A DNA stretch of 64,000 nucleotides from Dehalococcoidia bacterium (GTDB lineage: Bacteria > Chloroflexota > Dehalococcoidia > Tepidiformales > Tepidiformaceae): the NCBI GenBank assembly GCA_020853755.1, contig JADYYG010000003.1:1-64000 (forward strand). The letters run 5' to 3'. A program made the translations under genes and the position numbers. Below the pieces are notes generated by a model. It had not been told where the DNA came from and searched no databases. It saw only the letters and a program-made list of their open reading frames with translations. Positions 11,088 through 19,033 of the stretch are shown here, piece by piece. Within the stretch, counting starts at the first letter, position 1. Each line of letters begins with the position of its first letter.

Positions 11088-12161
11088 GTGAACCTGCGGA
11101 TCCCCGGACCGACGCCGTGTCCGGAAGACGTCCTCGCCGCCTCAGCGGCACAGATGATGAACCACCGTGGCCCTGAGTTCGCCCAGATCCTGCGGCGCGT
11201 GACCGATGGCCTGAACTGGGTGTTCGGCAGCTCTACTGACGTGCTCTCGCTCACCACTTCCGGCACGGGCGGGCTCGAAACGGCCGTGGTGAACACGCTC
11301 AGCCCCGGGGACCGCGTCCTCTCGGTTTCGATCGGTTCGTTCGGCGACCGGCTGAAGAGCATCGCGAAGACGTACGGCGCGGATGTCGTCAGCTACGCCC
11401 TCGAGTGGGGCGAAGCGGCTGATCCTTCGGTCATCGGCTCGATGCTCGACGAGGACGCCTCGATCAAGGCCGTGCTGGTCACGCACAACGAGACATCCAC
11501 CGGGGTGACGAACCCGCTCGAAGGCATCGCCAAAGAAGTCCGCGCGCGCGACCGTCTTATCATCGTCGACGCGGTGAGCAGCATGAGTTCGATTCCGTGT
11601 CCGGTTGAGCGCTGGGGTCTTGACGTTGTGGTCAGTGGTTCGCAGAAGGGCTGGATGGTTCCTCCGGGGCTGGCCTTCGTGTACATGAGTGAGCGCGCCT
11701 GGGCCGCGAATGCCGAGGCGAAGATGCCGCGCTTCTACTTCGACGCTGCGAAGACCCGCGACTCGCTGGCCAAGCTCCAGAACCCGTGGACCCCGGCGAT
11801 GTCGATCTACTACGCGATGGACAAGGCGTTCGAACTGCTCCGCGCTGAGGGCCTCGAGGGTGTGTTCACCCGGCACGAGGATGTCGCCTCCTATACCCGG
11901 CAGCGGGTGAAGGCGATGGGCCTCAAGCTCGTCCCGGTGAACGAGCAGTTCGCTTCGAACACGGTAACCGCCGTGTGGTGGCCGGAGGGCGTCGATGGCA
12001 AGGCCATCGGGAAGCGCGCACGCGAGGAGTTCGGCGTGGTGCTCGGCGGGGGCCAGGGCAAGCTCGAAGGGAAGATCTTCCGGGTCGGCCACCTTGGCTG
12101 GTTCCAGAAGAGCGACGTCGCGTCAGCGCTCGATGTGGTGGAAAAGCTGCTCAACGCATAG
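11088..12161 (+). CDS. Class V aminotransferase (serine-glyoxylate / alanine-glyoxylate type), likely serine-pathway transaminase
   Basis: A 357-residue PLP transaminase of fold type I. It starts MNLRIPGPTPCPEDV, a typical family N-terminus, and has LTTSGTGGLETAVVNTLSPGD, THNETSTGV, the PLP-phosphate/ring segment IIVDAVSSMSS and the Schiff-base lysine K187 in VSGSQKGWMVPPG. Family members use serine, alanine or phosphoserine with glyoxylate, pyruvate or 2-oxoglutarate. Because serA is immediately downstream and no serC is seen, the gene probably supplies the transamination step of serine synthesis; this is contextual inference. The start is a GTG with GGAG about 8 bases before it. Confidence 0.88.
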   Translation: MNLRIPGPTPCPEDVLAASAAQMMNHRGPEFAQILRRVTDGLNWVFGSSTDVLSLTTSGTGGLETAVVNTLSPGDRVLSVSIGSFGDRLKSIAKTYGADVVSYALEWGEAADPSVIGSMLDEDASIKAVLVTHNETSTGVTNPLEGIAKEVRARDRLIIVDAVSSMSSIPCPVERWGLDVVVSGSQKGWMVPPGLAFVYMSERAWAANAEAKMPRFYFDAAKTRDSLAKLQNPWTPAMSIYYAMDKAFELLRAEGLEGVFTRHEDVASYTRQRVKAMGLKLVPVNEQFASNTVTAVWWPEGVDGKAIGKRAREEFGVVLGGGQGKLEGKIFRVGHLGWFQKSDVASALDVVEKLLNA

Positions 12162-12187
12162 CTGAATCTCTCATCGTTCGTCTCCCA

Positions 12188-12212
12188 GGGGCCATGCAGT
12201 TTGCATGGCCCC
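12188..12212. promoter_or_regulatory. Perfect 11-bp inverted repeat: operator arm pair and/or terminator after the aminotransferase
   Basis: GGGGCCATGCA and TGCATGGCCCC are perfect complements around a GTT spacer. Its core CATGCA-N3-TGCATG is repeated 27 bases downstream (12220-12234). The GC-rich stem just after a stop codon could also terminate the aminotransferase transcript, although the following TGTCGTTC is a poor T-tract. Confidence 0.7.
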
Positions 12213-12229
12213 TGTCGTTCATGCATACT
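12201..12229 (+). promoter_or_regulatory. Candidate promoter of the HTH-serA gene
   Basis: TTGCAT (12201-12206) and CATACT (12224-12229) are 17 bases apart, the optimal sigma-70 spacing. Transcription would begin near 12236-12238, at the ATG, so the mRNA would be leaderless; indeed no Shine-Dalgarno is visible for that ATG. Both hexamers lie inside palindrome arms, so a bound regulator would block RNA polymerase. Confidence 0.55.
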
Positions 12230-12234
12230 GCATG
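12220..12234. promoter_or_regulatory. Second copy of palindrome CATGCA-N3-TGCATG, candidate operator
   Basis: CATGCA-TAC-TGCATG is a perfect inverted repeat whose arms are identical to those centred at 12200. The centres are 27 bases apart (about 2.5 helical turns). It overlaps the candidate -10 and reaches the first possible start codon at 12232. Confidence 0.65.
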
Positions 12235-12237
12235 GAC

Positions 12238-14007
12238 ATGAACGCAAGCGAGTTCAGCGCAATCCGCGCCCAGCTGGGGCACTCACAGGCCAGCATGGCG
12301 GCGCTCCTTGGTGTCGATCAGGGGACCATCAGCCGCTGGGAATCGGGCAAGACGCGGATCCCGGCGGCCATCGAACTCGCGCTGAAACCGCTGAGGGAGT
12401 CTGAAACCATGGCCGAACAACCCCGTCCCCGAATCCTCATCGCTGACCCCGTCGCGCCGGAAGGCATCGAACTGCTGCGAACAGTTGGCGATGTGGAAGT
12501 GAAGACCGGCCAGCCCGCGGACGCCCTTGTCGCCAGCATCGGCAACTACGACGCGCTGGTGGTGCGCAGTGAGACCAAGGTGACCCGCGCGATCATCGAG
12601 GCGGGAACAAAACTGCAGGTCATCGGCCGCGCCGGCGTTGGCGTGGACAATATCGACCTGGAAGCCGCCACCGAGCGCGGCGTGATCGTGGCGAACGCTC
12701 CGCAGGGGAACACCATCGCGGCTGCCGAGCACACGATTGCGCTGCTGATGGCACTCGCGCGGCATATCCCCCAGGCGGATGCATCGATGCGGGCCGGGAA
12801 GTGGGACCGCAAGACGTATGTCGGCACCGAAGTGCGCGGCAAGACGCTCGGCGTCATCGGCCTCGGACCGATCGGTTCCGAAGTCGCCCGGCGCGGCCTC
12901 GGCCTCGATATGCGCGTGCTCGCCCACGACCCCTACGTGTCGGAGGAGCGAATCCGCGCACTCGGCGCCGAGCCTGCCGACTTCGAGGGCCTGATCGCCA
13001 CGGCGGACTTTATCACCGTGCATGTCCCGATGACGGCGGCCACGCGTGGCATGATTGGCACTGAGCAATTCGAGCGCATGAAGCCCGGCGTCCGCATCCT
13101 CAACGTCGCGCGCGGCGGCATTGTCGATGAAGCGGCTCTCGCTGAAGCTGTGAAGGACGGAAAGGTTGCCGGCGCTGCAGTCGACGTGTTTACCGGCGAG
13201 CCGATCGCTGCCGACAACCCGCTGGTAGGTGACCCCCGGATCATCACGACGCCGCACCTCGGCGCCTCGACGGCGGAAGCCCAGGAGCGCGTTGCCGTCG
13301 ACGTGGCCGAGCAGATCGTCGACGTGCTGTCGGGCCGGCCTGCGCGTTACGCAGTCAACGCGCCGATGCTGGCGCCTGAGACCCTCAAGGTCGTCGGGCC
13401 GTACATGGCCGTAGCGGAACTAGTTGGCACGGTCGCGACGCAGCTCGTCACCGGCAAGCTCAAGTCCATCGAACTCGAGTACTCGGGCGAAATCGCTGAG
13501 TACGACGTCACGCCGCTCAAGGCGTCGGTCATTCGCGGCCTGCTCAAGCCGATCAGCGAAGAGACCGTGAACATGGTGAATGCGAACCTTATCGCGCAGT
13601 CACGCGGCTGGGACATCGCCGAGCGTCAGCGAACCTCGCACGAGGTGTTCAACAACCTCATCCACCTGAAGGTGAACACCAGCGATGAGGAAGTAACCGT
13701 CGGCGGCACAGTGGAGCACGGGCTTTCTCATATCGTGATCCTCAACGGCCTGGACATCGACCTGATGCCTGAGCGCGGCACGTCCCTCCTTGCCTGTGAC
13801 AACGAAGACCGCCCCGGGATGATCGGGCGGGTGGGTACGCTGCTGGGCCAGTTCGACATCAACATCCAGTCGATGCAGGTGGGCCGTCGCGGCCGTCGCG
13901 GCCGTGCCCTGATGCTCATCGCAGTGGACGAAGCCCCGACGCCGGAGCAAATCGCGGCAGTCGAGGCGATCGACGGCATTTACAACGTGCGGATGGTGCG
14001 GTTCTAA
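12238..14007 (+). CDS. serA: XRE-type HTH domain fused in frame to D-3-phosphoglycerate dehydrogenase
   Basis: First enzyme of serine synthesis, oxidising 3-phosphoglycerate with NAD+, here with an extra N-terminal DNA-binding domain. Residues 1-57 form a complete XRE helix-turn-helix (FSAIRAQLGHSQASMAALLG, then VDQGTISRWESGKTRIP). From the ATG at 12409 a normal type I SerA follows (532 residues): IGRAGVGVDNIDLEAA, NAD loop GVIGLGPIGSEVA, catalytic Arg/Glu/His region (LNVARGGIVDEAAL, TPHLGAST), intervening ASB domain and a C-terminal ACT domain (DNEDRPGMIGRVGTLLG) that normally senses serine. GAGGGAG 9 bases before 12409 is a good ribosome site, so both a fusion protein and a free SerA could be made. 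The first start could also be ATG 12232. Confidence 0.9.
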   Translation: MNASEFSAIRAQLGHSQASMAALLGVDQGTISRWESGKTRIPAAIELALKPLRESETMAEQPRPRILIADPVAPEGIELLRTVGDVEVKTGQPADALVASIGNYDALVVRSETKVTRAIIEAGTKLQVIGRAGVGVDNIDLEAATERGVIVANAPQGNTIAAAEHTIALLMALARHIPQADASMRAGKWDRKTYVGTEVRGKTLGVIGLGPIGSEVARRGLGLDMRVLAHDPYVSEERIRALGAEPADFEGLIATADFITVHVPMTAATRGMIGTEQFERMKPGVRILNVARGGIVDEAALAEAVKDGKVAGAAVDVFTGEPIAADNPLVGDPRIITTPHLGASTAEAQERVAVDVAEQIVDVLSGRPARYAVNAPMLAPETLKVVGPYMAVAELVGTVATQLVTGKLKSIELEYSGEIAEYDVTPLKASVIRGLLKPISEETVNMVNANLIAQSRGWDIAERQRTSHEVFNNLIHLKVNTSDEEVTVGGTVEHGLSHIVILNGLDIDLMPERGTSLLACDNEDRPGMIGRVGTLLGQFDINIQSMQVGRRGRRGRALMLIAVDEAPTPEQIAAVEAIDGIYNVRMVRF

Positions 14008-14519
14008 GACTGGCGCGCCTTTGCTGCTTCGGCTTCGAAGTATCCGTTCATGGCGTCGCCATAGCCCTCGTCCCAGGAAGGTCTCGGCGTACCTTCCCGC
14101 GCTGAGACCAACATATCCATGTAGTACTCCCAGCCGGACCCGTACATCGTCGCCTCGCCCGGTTCGTTGAGGTGATGACGCAGCTGCAACTCCGTCGTCT
14201 CGCCACTCTGATTGAGATGGAGTTCGAGCCGGGAGAAGCCGCTTGCTTCGTCACCAGAGACCAGCTTGAGGCGGCGCGGCGGCTCACACACTTCGATCCG
14301 CATCTCTCCCCACGGTTGGCCCTCCTCGAATGCCCATTGGACTTCGATGGTCTTTCCGGGGCCCGCATCTCCTCGCCATGGGCCGAACCAGCGTGCCGTC
14401 CGCTGCGGTTCTGTGACACTCGCCCAGACGTCTTCGATCGGGGCGTGGAAGATACGGGTGGCGATGAGTGAGTACCCATCGACGGTGCGAAGTACCCTGC
14501 CGGTGGGTCGAGGCGTCAT
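14004..14519 (-). CDS. SRPBCC-domain protein (AHSA1 family)
   Basis: A 171-residue START-like lipid/ligand-binding fold protein. The pattern ATRIFHAPIEDVWASVTEPQ, ARWFGPW, EVQWAFEEGQPWGEMRIEV and a C-terminal helix with GWEYYMDML is typical of the AHSA1 family. An upstream ATG at 14534 exists, but the ATG at 14519 forms an ATGA overlap with the ArsR stop, the usual coupling for this pair. The stop overlaps the serA stop on the other strand (shared CTAA). ArsR-AHSA1 pairs are common in bacteria; the ligand is unknown. Confidence 0.85.
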   Translation of the reverse strand: MTPRPTGRVLRTVDGYSLIATRIFHAPIEDVWASVTEPQRTARWFGPWRGDAGPGKTIEVQWAFEEGQPWGEMRIEVCEPPRRLKLVSGDEASGFSRLELHLNQSGETTELQLRHHLNEPGEATMYGSGWEYYMDMLVSAREGTPRPSWDEGYGDAMNGYFEAEAAKARQS

Positions 14520-14863
14520 GCGATGTGCTCCCATGGTTGTGAGCGGCGGCCCCGTGTGGTGCGGGCGACCTCAGTTTCGAGCGCGTCAAGTGCGGCGTGC
14601 CATTTCCCTGGGCTGGTCATGCGATCGAGCCAGCGCGACAGTTCCGCCAGCGGCGCCGGCTCAAACTCGTACAGGCGGCGGCGGCCATCGGTCACGTCAT
14701 GGACGAGGCCCGCGTCCCTGAGCACGCGCAGATGGCGGCTCACCGCCGGCCGGCTGATGTCGAAGTGCCCGGCGATCTCGCCTGCCGGAAGTCGGCCGCC
14801 CAGCAAGAGCTCGAGGATACCTCTCCTGACCGGGTCCGCGACCGCGGCTACTGCGTCATCCAT
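14516..14863 (-). CDS. ArsR-family winged-helix regulator
   Basis: A 115-residue regulator with the ArsR core: ADPVRRGILELLLGGRLPAGEIA, the recognition helix segment ISRPAVSRHLRVLRDAGLV and the wing TDGRRRLYEFEPAPLAELSRWL. No metal-binding cysteines (CxC) are present, so it is the non-metal type that accompanies AHSA1-family genes. It probably represses itself and the following SRPBCC gene through the inverted repeat just upstream of its start. Confidence 0.9.
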   Translation of the reverse strand: MDDAVAAVADPVRRGILELLLGGRLPAGEIAGHFDISRPAVSRHLRVLRDAGLVHDVTDGRRRLYEFEPAPLAELSRWLDRMTSPGKWHAALDALETEVARTTRGRRSQPWEHIA

Positions 14864-14872
14864 CGCAGAAAT

Positions 14873-14888
14873 GTAACGAACCAGTTAC
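14873..14888. promoter_or_regulatory. Candidate ArsR operator
   Basis: GTAAC-GAACCA-GTTAC, a perfect 5-bp inverted repeat 9 bases before the ArsR start codon. The location suits autorepression. No other copy was found by eye. Confidence 0.5.
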
Positions 14889-14932
14889 GCGTTGTCTATG
14901 GTCGGTGGCTACCTCGTCTGGCCTCGAAGGCC

Positions 14933-16189
14933 CTACCCCGCTGCTGCGCGGCCCCGGAACCCGAATAGCACCTGGGCAACCCGGCGGATCTGGATCTCCT
15001 CCGATCCCTCCGTGATGCGGTAGCGGCGGTGGTGCCGGTAGATGTGTTCGAAGGGCAGGTGGCGCGTATAGCCGATTCCGCCGTGCGTCTGGATCGCCTG
15101 GTCGGCGGCGTTGCAGACGAGCCGGTTCGCCCGGTAATTGCACATGGCCACCTTGTCGCTGATCTCCATGTGGCTGGTCGAATCGAGTTGGTGGGCGGTC
15201 TTGTAGACCAGGTTCCGCACCATCTCGCACTCGGTATGCAGTTCGGCGAGTGGCCACTGGATGGCCTGGCGAGTGGCAAGCGGCTGGCCGAAGGTGATGC
15301 GCTCGTTCGCGTACTTCACCGATTCGTTGATGCAGTACTGGGCTGCACCGACGCCTGAAGCCGCCTGGCGTATGCGGTTCTCGTGGGTGAACGTGTTGGC
15401 GAGTGCGAGGCCGTCGCCCTCCTTGCCGAGTATGGCGTCGGCAGTCACGCGGACGTCCTTCAGGGTGACCTCAGCGTGGTCGGACGGCATGTTCAGCGTC
15501 CACCACATGAAGTCGACCGAGAACCCTTCCGTTTCCACCGGGACGATGAAGCAACTGATGCCCTTCGGCTTGCCTTCTTCCCCGCTGGTGCGCGCGAAAA
15601 CAAGGTCGTGGGTGGCGTTGTGGAGGCCGCTGTTGAAGCGCTTTGCGCCGTTGATCACCCAGTCGTCGCCGTCGCGGATGGCGCGCGTTTCGAGCCACGA
15701 GGCATCGCTGCCGTGGCCCGGCTCGGTCAGGCCGAACGCTACGCGGGTGTCGCCGGTGAACATACCGTCGAGGAACTGCTTCTTCTGGGCCTCGGTGCCG
15801 TAGTTCTCCCACATCTTGATAGTGGGGAAGTTGCCAACGACCGAGCTTTCGTTCTGGAGGTCGTTGTGGAGGCCAAGGCCCTTGGCGGCAAGGTGCTCGC
15901 GGATGACGGCCATGCCAAGGTTTGTGCCGTCGCGTCCGCCGTAGCGCTTCGGGAGCGCGTACCGGAGGAGGCCAGCCTTATCGGCCCGGCGGCGCATCTC
16001 CGCCAGGAGGTCTTCCCAGTCCTTGCGCGGCACGCCCCCGTTTTCGAAGTCGGTCCGGGCATACTCGCGGCGATGGTCGAAGAAACGGTTGTTGTCATCC
16101 TCGGCCTGGAGCGGTTTGATCTGGTCTTCAATGAACTGGTCGATCTCGACGAGGAGGTTCTTGATGTCCTGGGGAATTTCAAAGTCCAC
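14933..16189 (-). CDS. Acyl-CoA dehydrogenase
   Basis: FAD-dependent alpha,beta-dehydrogenation of an acyl-CoA. The 418-residue protein begins VDFEIPQDIKNLLVEIDQFI (GTG start at 16189); the frame is open to 16264 but the 25 extra residues do not resemble the family. Visible are the mid-domain flavin segment VAFGLTEPGHGSDASWLET, INGAKRFNSGLHNATHD, and the C-terminal helical domain with FGQPLATRQAIQWPLAE and IQTHGGIGYTRHLPFEHIYR; the RITEGSEEIQIRRVA segment contacts FAD. It resembles the long, substrate-unassigned dehydrogenases of aerobic acyl-CoA degraders rather than short-chain BCAD. Divergent from mobA with 96 bases between starts. Confidence 0.92.
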   Translation of the reverse strand: MDFEIPQDIKNLLVEIDQFIEDQIKPLQAEDDNNRFFDHRREYARTDFENGGVPRKDWEDLLAEMRRRADKAGLLRYALPKRYGGRDGTNLGMAVIREHLAAKGLGLHNDLQNESSVVGNFPTIKMWENYGTEAQKKQFLDGMFTGDTRVAFGLTEPGHGSDASWLETRAIRDGDDWVINGAKRFNSGLHNATHDLVFARTSGEEGKPKGISCFIVPVETEGFSVDFMWWTLNMPSDHAEVTLKDVRVTADAILGKEGDGLALANTFTHENRIRQAASGVGAAQYCINESVKYANERITFGQPLATRQAIQWPLAELHTECEMVRNLVYKTAHQLDSTSHMEISDKVAMCNYRANRLVCNAADQAIQTHGGIGYTRHLPFEHIYRHHRRYRITEGSEEIQIRRVAQVLFGFRGRAAAG

Positions 16190-16285
16190 GCGAAGCCTCG
16201 CAGAAGGTGGTATTGCACCTTCGTACGCGGTTCGGAGAGACGGCGCAACCGGGGCACGGACCATCGATAGGGTCCGAACGTACCT

Positions 16286-16975
16286 TTGAACGACAGACTT
16301 ACCGCCATCATCCTCGCCGGAGGCCGCAGCTCACGCTTCGGCTCGAACAAAGCGAGTGCCACGCTGGGTGGACAGACGCTGCTGGAACGGGCCGTTCGAG
16401 CCTGCCGTGAGGTCGCGGACGAGGTGCTGGTTGTGCTGGCGCCGGAGCAAGCTGAACTGGAACTCCCGTCCGTTGAGCGCTTCAAGGTGGTTCGGGACCG
16501 TGAGGCCTTCGAAGGGCCGTTGAGCGGACTCCTCACGGGCCTGGAAGCGGCGGACTCGCAATGGTGCGTCGCCTGCACGTGCGATGCGCCCGCTGTCCAG
16601 CCCGCAGTCCTTGAACTCCTGGCTGGACAGCGCGAAGAGGGGATCCTGGCAGTCCTGCCAGAAATTGAAGGCCGTGCGCTCCCCTTCCCGAGCATTGTGT
16701 CGAAGGCTGCGCGCGATGCCTTGCGTCGTGACTTCGATGGGGGTGAACGTCGCGTGCGCCTGGCGCTGGAACGGCTTCCGCATGTCACGGTCAGCGAACA
16801 CGACCTGCGTGAGGCCGACCCCGGGTTGTGGAGCTTCCGCAACGTGAACACGCAGGATGACCTCGCCGTCCTGGGCAGTGACCTTTCGCTGGCGAAATCA
16901 TCACGCGGCGGCATGGACAGCGCAGGCGCCGGGAGTACAGAATCGGGAACTATTTCTCACGAAGGACATCCCTGA
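16286..16975 (+). CDS. mobA: Molybdenum cofactor guanylyltransferase-like nucleotidyltransferase
   Basis: A 229-residue NTP-transferase predicted to attach GMP to molybdopterin. The signature LAGGRSSRFGSNKASATLGG, the divalent-ion motif region ACTCDAPAVQP and the C-terminal RNVNTQDDLAVL support MobA. The family ends near residue 200; the last ~30 residues are a Ser/Gly-rich extension. The start is TTG at 16286 with no strong ribosome site. Its stop abuts the ATG of the monooxygenase, so they are co-transcribed. No other Moco gene is in the window. Confidence 0.85.
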   Translation: MNDRLTAIILAGGRSSRFGSNKASATLGGQTLLERAVRACREVADEVLVVLAPEQAELELPSVERFKVVRDREAFEGPLSGLLTGLEAADSQWCVACTCDAPAVQPAVLELLAGQREEGILAVLPEIEGRALPFPSIVSKAARDALRRDFDGGERRVRLALERLPHVTVSEHDLREADPGLWSFRNVNTQDDLAVLGSDLSLAKSSRGGMDSAGAGSTESGTISHEGHP

Positions 16976-18616
16976 ATGACTGCCCCTGCCGCACAACTTG
17001 CTCCGTTGAGCCGTCTTCCCGCTTCCGTTGATGCCGTCATCGTCGGCGCCGGGTTCGCCGGGCTGTACATGCTGCTCCGGTTGCGTCGCATGAACATGAG
17101 CGCTGTCGTCATCGAAGCCGGCGACGGCGTTGGCGGGACCTGGTACTGGAACCGCTACCCCGGTGCCCGGTGTGACATCGAAAGCCTCGAGTACCAGTAC
17201 GGTTTCGATGATGACCTCGCCCGCGACTGGAAGTGGACCGAGCGATACGCCGCCCAGCCCGAGATCCTGCGCTACATCCAGTTCGTAGCGGATCGCTACG
17301 AGCTCCGTGACGGCATCCAGTTCGAAACCCGCGTAACCTCGGCAACATTCGACGAAGACGCGAAGCGGTGGACGGTCACGACGAACCGCGGCGAAACGGT
17401 CAGCGCCCGGTTCTGCATCATGGCGACCGGTTGCCTCTCGTCGGCTCGGGTGCCGGAGTTCAAGGGCCTGGATTCGTTCACCGGGGAGTGGTACCACACG
17501 GGCGCCTGGCCGCATGAGGGTGTGGACTTCACCGGAAAGCGCGTCGGCGTCATCGGCACTGGTTCGTCCGCCATCCAGTCCATCCCCCACATCGCGCGGC
17601 AGGCTGCGCATCTGACGGTCTTCCAGCGGACCGCCAACTTCAGCATTCCCGCCCACAACGGCCCTGTCGACCCCGAGCGGGAGAAGGAGATGTCAGCCCA
17701 GTATTCGGTGTTCCGAGCCCGGGCCCGCGCCTCGCAGGGTGGGGTCGTGCCGCGCATGGTCCCGGTCCGGTCCGCGCTGGAGGCGACGCCGGAAGAGCGT
17801 CAGCAGGAGTACCAGCAACGCTGGGAGTACGGCGGTTTCGCCATCGGCAGCACCTACAACGACCTCGCGATCAATAAGGAGTCGAACGACACCGCGGCCG
17901 AGTTCGTTCGCTCCAAGATCCGGGAGATTGTGAAGGATCCGGAAACGGCTGAGGTGCTCTGCCCGCGCGACTATCCGTTCGCAACGAAGCGTCTCTGCAT
18001 CGACATCGACTATTTCGAGACCTACAACCGCCCGAACGTCTCGCTGGTCGACGTGAAGGGCTCACCCATCGAGGAGATCACGCGGCACGGGGTGCGGGTC
18101 GGTGACAAAGAGTACGAGTTCGACGCCATCGTCTTCGCCACGGGCTTCGATGCGATGACCGGGGCGCTTTCGAACATTGACATCCGCGGCCGGGACGGGC
18201 TGGCTCTCACCGAGAAGTGGGAGCACGGTCCCCGTACCTATCTCGGGCTGCAGGTGGCCGGATTCCCCAACCTGTTCACGATTACCGGGCCGGGGAGTCC
18301 TTCGGTGCTCAGCAACATGATCGTCTCAATTGAGCAGCACGTGGACTGGATTTCGGACTGCCTTGGCTACCTGCGGGAGCACGAACTGCAGACGATCGAA
18401 GCCACCGTTGAAGCAGAGGATGCCTGGGTGGATCACGTGAACCAGGTGGCGAACTTTACCCTCTACCCGCTCGCCAACTCGTGGTACATCGGCGCGAATG
18501 TGCCCGGCAAGCCGCGCGTCTTCATGCCCTACATCGGTGGCGTCGGCGTTTACGGTGCACGGTGCGCTGAAGTGGCTGCGGCTGACTATGAGGGGTTCAC
18601 GCTCGGCGGGATGTAG
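16976..18616 (+). CDS. Flavin-containing monooxygenase, Baeyer-Villiger type
   Basis: A 546-residue FAD/NADPH monooxygenase similar to cyclohexanone and phenylacetone monooxygenases, which insert oxygen next to a ketone. The first Rossmann motif VIVGAGFAGLYML lies at residues 20-35, GGTWYWNRYPGARCDIES follows, and the Baeyer-Villiger fingerprint FxGxxxHxxxWP is intact as FTGEWYHTGAWP. The second Rossmann motif is VGVIGTGSSAIQSIP, and DAIVFATGFDAMTG closes the FAD domain. Substrate unknown; steroid-, alkane- or ketone-related roles are all possible. It follows mobA with no gap. Confidence 0.93.
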   Translation: MTAPAAQLAPLSRLPASVDAVIVGAGFAGLYMLLRLRRMNMSAVVIEAGDGVGGTWYWNRYPGARCDIESLEYQYGFDDDLARDWKWTERYAAQPEILRYIQFVADRYELRDGIQFETRVTSATFDEDAKRWTVTTNRGETVSARFCIMATGCLSSARVPEFKGLDSFTGEWYHTGAWPHEGVDFTGKRVGVIGTGSSAIQSIPHIARQAAHLTVFQRTANFSIPAHNGPVDPEREKEMSAQYSVFRARARASQGGVVPRMVPVRSALEATPEERQQEYQQRWEYGGFAIGSTYNDLAINKESNDTAAEFVRSKIREIVKDPETAEVLCPRDYPFATKRLCIDIDYFETYNRPNVSLVDVKGSPIEEITRHGVRVGDKEYEFDAIVFATGFDAMTGALSNIDIRGRDGLALTEKWEHGPRTYLGLQVAGFPNLFTITGPGSPSVLSNMIVSIEQHVDWISDCLGYLREHELQTIEATVEAEDAWVDHVNQVANFTLYPLANSWYIGANVPGKPRVFMPYIGGVGVYGARCAEVAAADYEGFTLGGM

Positions 18617-18633
18617 GCGCCGGACCGCCTGTG

Positions 18634-18882
18634 TCAGTGCACCGGCTTCGCCGAGGACGGAAGTTCGCAGAGGTAGTCGCGGGCCTGGATACGGTATTTC
18701 CAGCGGGCCACGCCGCCATCGAGGGCGATGCTCTCCCAGCGGGCGCCGTCCTCGTCTTCCTCAATGGGGATGATCGCACCCTTCAGGCGGCCGGCGGCGT
18801 AAACCTTGTAGCTGGTCGACCACGGGTCGACGGGGTCGTGGCGACGGGCTCGGAGTTCGCGGGCTGGAGGTGGGAATCGCAT
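18634..18882 (-). CDS. Small conserved-looking hypothetical protein
   Basis: An 82-residue soluble protein with no domain I recognise. The sequence is mixed alpha/beta in character (SYKVYAAGRLKGAIIPIEE, GGVARWKYRIQARDYLCEL). GGTGAGA lies about 6 bases before the ATG. The opposite strand is also open, so coding status is moderately supported by the ribosome site and by its neat fit between convergent and divergent neighbours. Confidence 0.5.
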   Translation of the reverse strand: MRFPPPARELRARRHDPVDPWSTSYKVYAAGRLKGAIIPIEEDEDGARWESIALDGGVARWKYRIQARDYLCELPSSAKPVH

Positions 18883-19033
18883 CGGGTCTCACCATTGTCG
18901 ACAGAATTTGACGCGATTGTATGACACGAGCGCCAGTGTCTGACAACCCTCCCGGATCGCCCGGCAGTGCGGCGCTGCACCCGAGCGAGGATCCCGCTGG
19001 TATGCTTCGACCCCAAACACCGGGAGAATTCCT

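Noticed and set aside
16190-16264. 25-residue extension of the acyl-CoA dehydrogenase
   Set aside because: No family similarity and it would occupy most of the divergent promoter region before mobA; GTG 16189 has GAGG upstream. Not fully excluded.
15383-16270. 295-codon plus-strand frame opposite the acyl-CoA dehydrogenase
   Set aside because: Complementary-strand shadow with no recognisable domain.
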